DNA of 5,962 bases from an uncultured Selenomonadales bacterium. Lineage in GTDB: Bacteria > Bacillota > Negativicutes > Selenomonadales > Selenomonadaceae. The position numbers and the translations under genes are program-made. Positions 3,910 through 5,962 of this stretch are shown here, one piece after another (within the stretch, counting starts at the first letter, position 1; each line of letters opens with the position of its first letter). The notes below the pieces were generated by a model. It searched no databases. It saw only the letters and a list, made by a program, of their open reading frames with translations, and was not told where the DNA came from. The stretch spans positions 1-5,962 of the forward strand of contig CALFJC010000128.1 in assembly GCA_937877655.1 (NCBI GenBank), given 5' to 3'.

Positions 3910-5962
3910 ATGAAAACTTCAACCAAAAAACTTTTGCTCGCGAGCATTTTGGCGGGCAGTCTCATAAATTATCCCGGCATAACTTTTGCCGATGAAGGCG
4001 ATGATATAGACGCTGTCGATGAAATTGAAACCGAAGATGATACAGACGTTATCGACGACATAGAAATTGAAGATGAATCGGAAACGGAAGACACAACAGC
4101 GATTGAAGACACGGCGACTGAAAGTACAACAACCGAGAGCACTTCCGCCGTATCGGCGGCAAGCACAAGCAACAACGATACCGAAATTTCCAACAACACG
4201 CTTGAAATCGGCGAAGATTATGTTGAGTTCAACGGGATTCGCGGCACTTACGGCAACGGTATCTGGCGAGTCGGAAACAGGAGCGGCACTTACGATGCTT
4301 CCGGCGGAAATACTTTCACAATCAACGGCTCGACTGCCGGCGGAGATATTTCTTACAACATACTCACTTTGAACGGCGGAAATTTTAATCTTGTTTTCGA
4401 CGGCGGCTCTTACACGGGAAATTTAATCGGCAACCAAATTATTCTTAACGGCGGACATCTTTCCTTTTCCGCAACAAATGCTCCGTCTTACAGCGGCACT
4501 GTTCGCGACAATCTTTTCAGAATCAACGGCTGCGACTTCTCGAATTATTACAGTTCCCTGCCGAACGTCACGGCGATTAATAACACGGTTGAAATTGGCG
4601 GCACTTCCGATTTCTCCAATGTCTATCTTTTCGGCGGGATTTTGGGTGATGTCGAAAACGCTTCGGGAAATACTTTGAACGTCAACGGCGTCGGGTACAC
4701 TGCGCGAAATATTTACGACTTCGATAATTTGAATTTTAATCTGCCTTCTTCAACGCAAAACGGAGATACCGCGCTGACTTTAACGGAAGGTTCAACAGAC
4801 ATTTCAAACAGAACAATTAATGCGGTTATCGCGGGCGGCACGAATTTAACGACGGGCGATAAAATTACTTTGCTTGCGAACGGCAACGGGCTAAATACTT
4901 CGGGCGCGTCAATGAACAGCCGCTTTGCCGAAGGCGTCACGCTCACTTACGACACCGAATTAACTTCAACCGCAAACGGCATTGAATTGACTTTGGGCGA
5001 AGCTCGCGTCGAAGATCAAACTCGTGCTCTGAATCAAGGCGCGATAGTTTCTGCGGGCGAAATTTCCAACGGCACATTCAGAATCATGGATTCTCTTCAC
5101 GTCGAAGATTTTGATCCGACAGATGAACAATCCAAAGAAAATCAAGGTTTGATGATGGTAAGCAATTCTTGGGGAATTTTCGCTGATACGAGCGGCGGAA
5201 AAATCAAAACCAAAACGGGCAGCGGCTCCTACATTCAAAGCAAAAGTCGCGGAATGAATTTGGGCTTGGCGAGAGTTTTGGCTGATCCGAGCAGTGCGCC
5301 TTTTGTTATCGCGCCCGTCATTGATTACGGCAAAACAACTTACGACAGCTATCTTTCCGACGGCACGCACGGGCACGGCAGTTCAAAATATTTTTTGGGC
5401 GGGCTTTTTATTCGCAAAATGAAAAAGAACGGTTTTTATTGGGAAGGAAGTTTTCGCGGCGGCAAGGCTGATACAAATTTCAGTTCCCATGATTTTTTAA
5501 GCGGCTACAAACGTTCAAATGTCGGCTTTGACGATTCGACGCCGGCTTTTGCGGGACATATTCGCATTGGAAAATTAAAACGTCTCGACAAAAATAATCT
5601 GATGCACGTTTACGGAAGTTATTCTCACAGCCACGTAAACAGCATGAACACCACACTTACAACGGGCGAGCATTACAGCTTTGATTCTGTCGATAACGGA
5701 ACTTTTCTTTTGGGCTATCGCTTGACGACGCGCACAAGTCCGATAAGCAGAATTTACACGGGGCTTGCCTTCCAATATCAATTCAACGGCTCGACGAGCG
5801 CGACTTACAGAGGATATACCACACCCGAAGCCGAGATTAAAGGCGCAACGGGAATTTTGGAGCTCGGCTGGCAAATCAAAGCCAAAAAATCTAATCCTTG
5901 GGCATTGGATTTAAATTTCACGGGGCGCGTAGGTTTGCAAAAGGGCATTTCGGCTTCGGCGG
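3910..5962 (+). CDS. Autotransporter (type Va) with short beta-helix-like passenger, 3' truncated by window
   Basis: The frame is open from ATG 3910 to the window edge (684 codons). The signal peptide is 1-27 (KTSTKK, hydrophobic core, cleavage after TFA). Residues 28-90 are very acidic and then Thr/Ser-rich. The passenger (about 91-364) carries beta-helix-type rungs of the form N-x-[LVFI]-x-[ILV]-x-G: NTLEIG (96-101), NTFTING (134-140), NILTLNGG (150-157), NQIILNGG (175-182), NTVEIGG (225-231) and NTLNVNG (254-260). A linker with an ALNQGA helix (about 365-417) leads into a C-terminal barrel from SNSWG (418-422). Barrel-typical segments include GMNLGLARVL, GILELGWQI and WALDLNFTGRVG near the edge. 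In related autotransporters the last motif lies close to the C-terminus, so probably only the final strand is missing. No protease, lipase or other catalytic motif is seen in the passenger, and it has one cysteine (C208). A surface adhesin-like role is plausible but unproven. It may be co-transcribed with the upstream operon. Confidence 0.88.
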   Translation, partial: MKTSTKKLLLASILAGSLINYPGITFADEGDDIDAVDEIETEDDTDVIDDIEIEDESETEDTTAIEDTATESTTTESTSAVSAASTSNNDTEISNNTLEIGEDYVEFNGIRGTYGNGIWRVGNRSGTYDASGGNTFTINGSTAGGDISYNILTLNGGNFNLVFDGGSYTGNLIGNQIILNGGHLSFSATNAPSYSGTVRDNLFRINGCDFSNYYSSLPNVTAINNTVEIGGTSDFSNVYLFGGILGDVENASGNTLNVNGVGYTARNIYDFDNLNFNLPSSTQNGDTALTLTEGSTDISNRTINAVIAGGTNLTTGDKITLLANGNGLNTSGASMNSRFAEGVTLTYDTELTSTANGIELTLGEARVEDQTRALNQGAIVSAGEISNGTFRIMDSLHVEDFDPTDEQSKENQGLMMVSNSWGIFADTSGGKIKTKTGSGSYIQSKSRGMNLGLARVLADPSSAPFVIAPVIDYGKTTYDSYLSDGTHGHGSSKYFLGGLFIRKMKKNGFYWEGSFRGGKADTNFSSHDFLSGYKRSNVGFDDSTPAFAGHIRIGKLKRLDKNNLMHVYGSYSHSHVNSMNTTLTTGEHYSFDSVDNGTFLLGYRLTTRTSPISRIYTGLAFQYQFNGSTSATYRGYTTPEAEIKGATGILELGWQIKAKKSNPWALDLNFTGRVGLQKGISASA

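Noticed and set aside
3969..5874. Open frames inside the autotransporter region on both strands (for example 4067-4372 +, 3969-4199 -, 4966-5376 -)
   Set aside because: The continuous + strand frame from 3910 to the edge shows signal peptide, passenger and barrel. The others are out-of-frame shadows, one of them a Ser/Val-rich readout of the acidic repeat.

Overview
The window looks like chromosome from a diderm Firmicute, most likely Negativicutes/Selenomonadales. Moderate-to-low GC, strong GGAGG-type ribosome binding sites and perfect TTGACA/TATAAT boxes are Firmicute-like. A CsgG-like periplasmic protein, an outer-membrane beta-barrel protein and a classical autotransporter require an outer membrane. 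The taxon is inferred from gene content and style, not from a marker search. All recognised genes are on the + strand.

Left end (1-367): the first 92 bases encode the last residues of the glycyl-tRNA synthetase beta subunit (glyS), followed by a Rho-independent terminator. A second, partial copy of the glyS 3' end (about 151-309) follows with its own diverged terminator (335-366). It has no start or body and looks like a remnant of a tandem duplication or recombination event.

Promoter region (368-451): perfect -35 and -10 hexamers are separated by a 19-bp spacer containing an uninterrupted run of ten G. This is the arrangement of slipped-strand, phase-variable promoters such as Neisseria porA, and is the most striking signal here.

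Operon (452-3775): four tightly packed genes for exported proteins follow. Two are tandem, diverged paralogues of unknown function with signal peptides, overlapping by ATGA. The third is a CsgG/FlgO-like protein without a lipobox. The fourth is an outer-membrane beta-barrel protein with an acidic, repetitive N-terminal segment and a terminal Phe.

After a 134-bp gap holding a nested 110-nt inverted repeat and a strong Shine-Dalgarno, an autotransporter gene (3910 onward) runs off the right edge. It has a signal peptide, an acidic Ser/Thr-rich segment, a short beta-helix-like passenger and most of the C-terminal barrel. Only the last barrel residues appear to be missing.

Taken together, this reads as a cell-envelope locus of secreted and outer-membrane proteins, possibly switched on and off as a unit by the poly-G promoter. 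Cooperation between the products is inferred only from their order, spacing and export signals.
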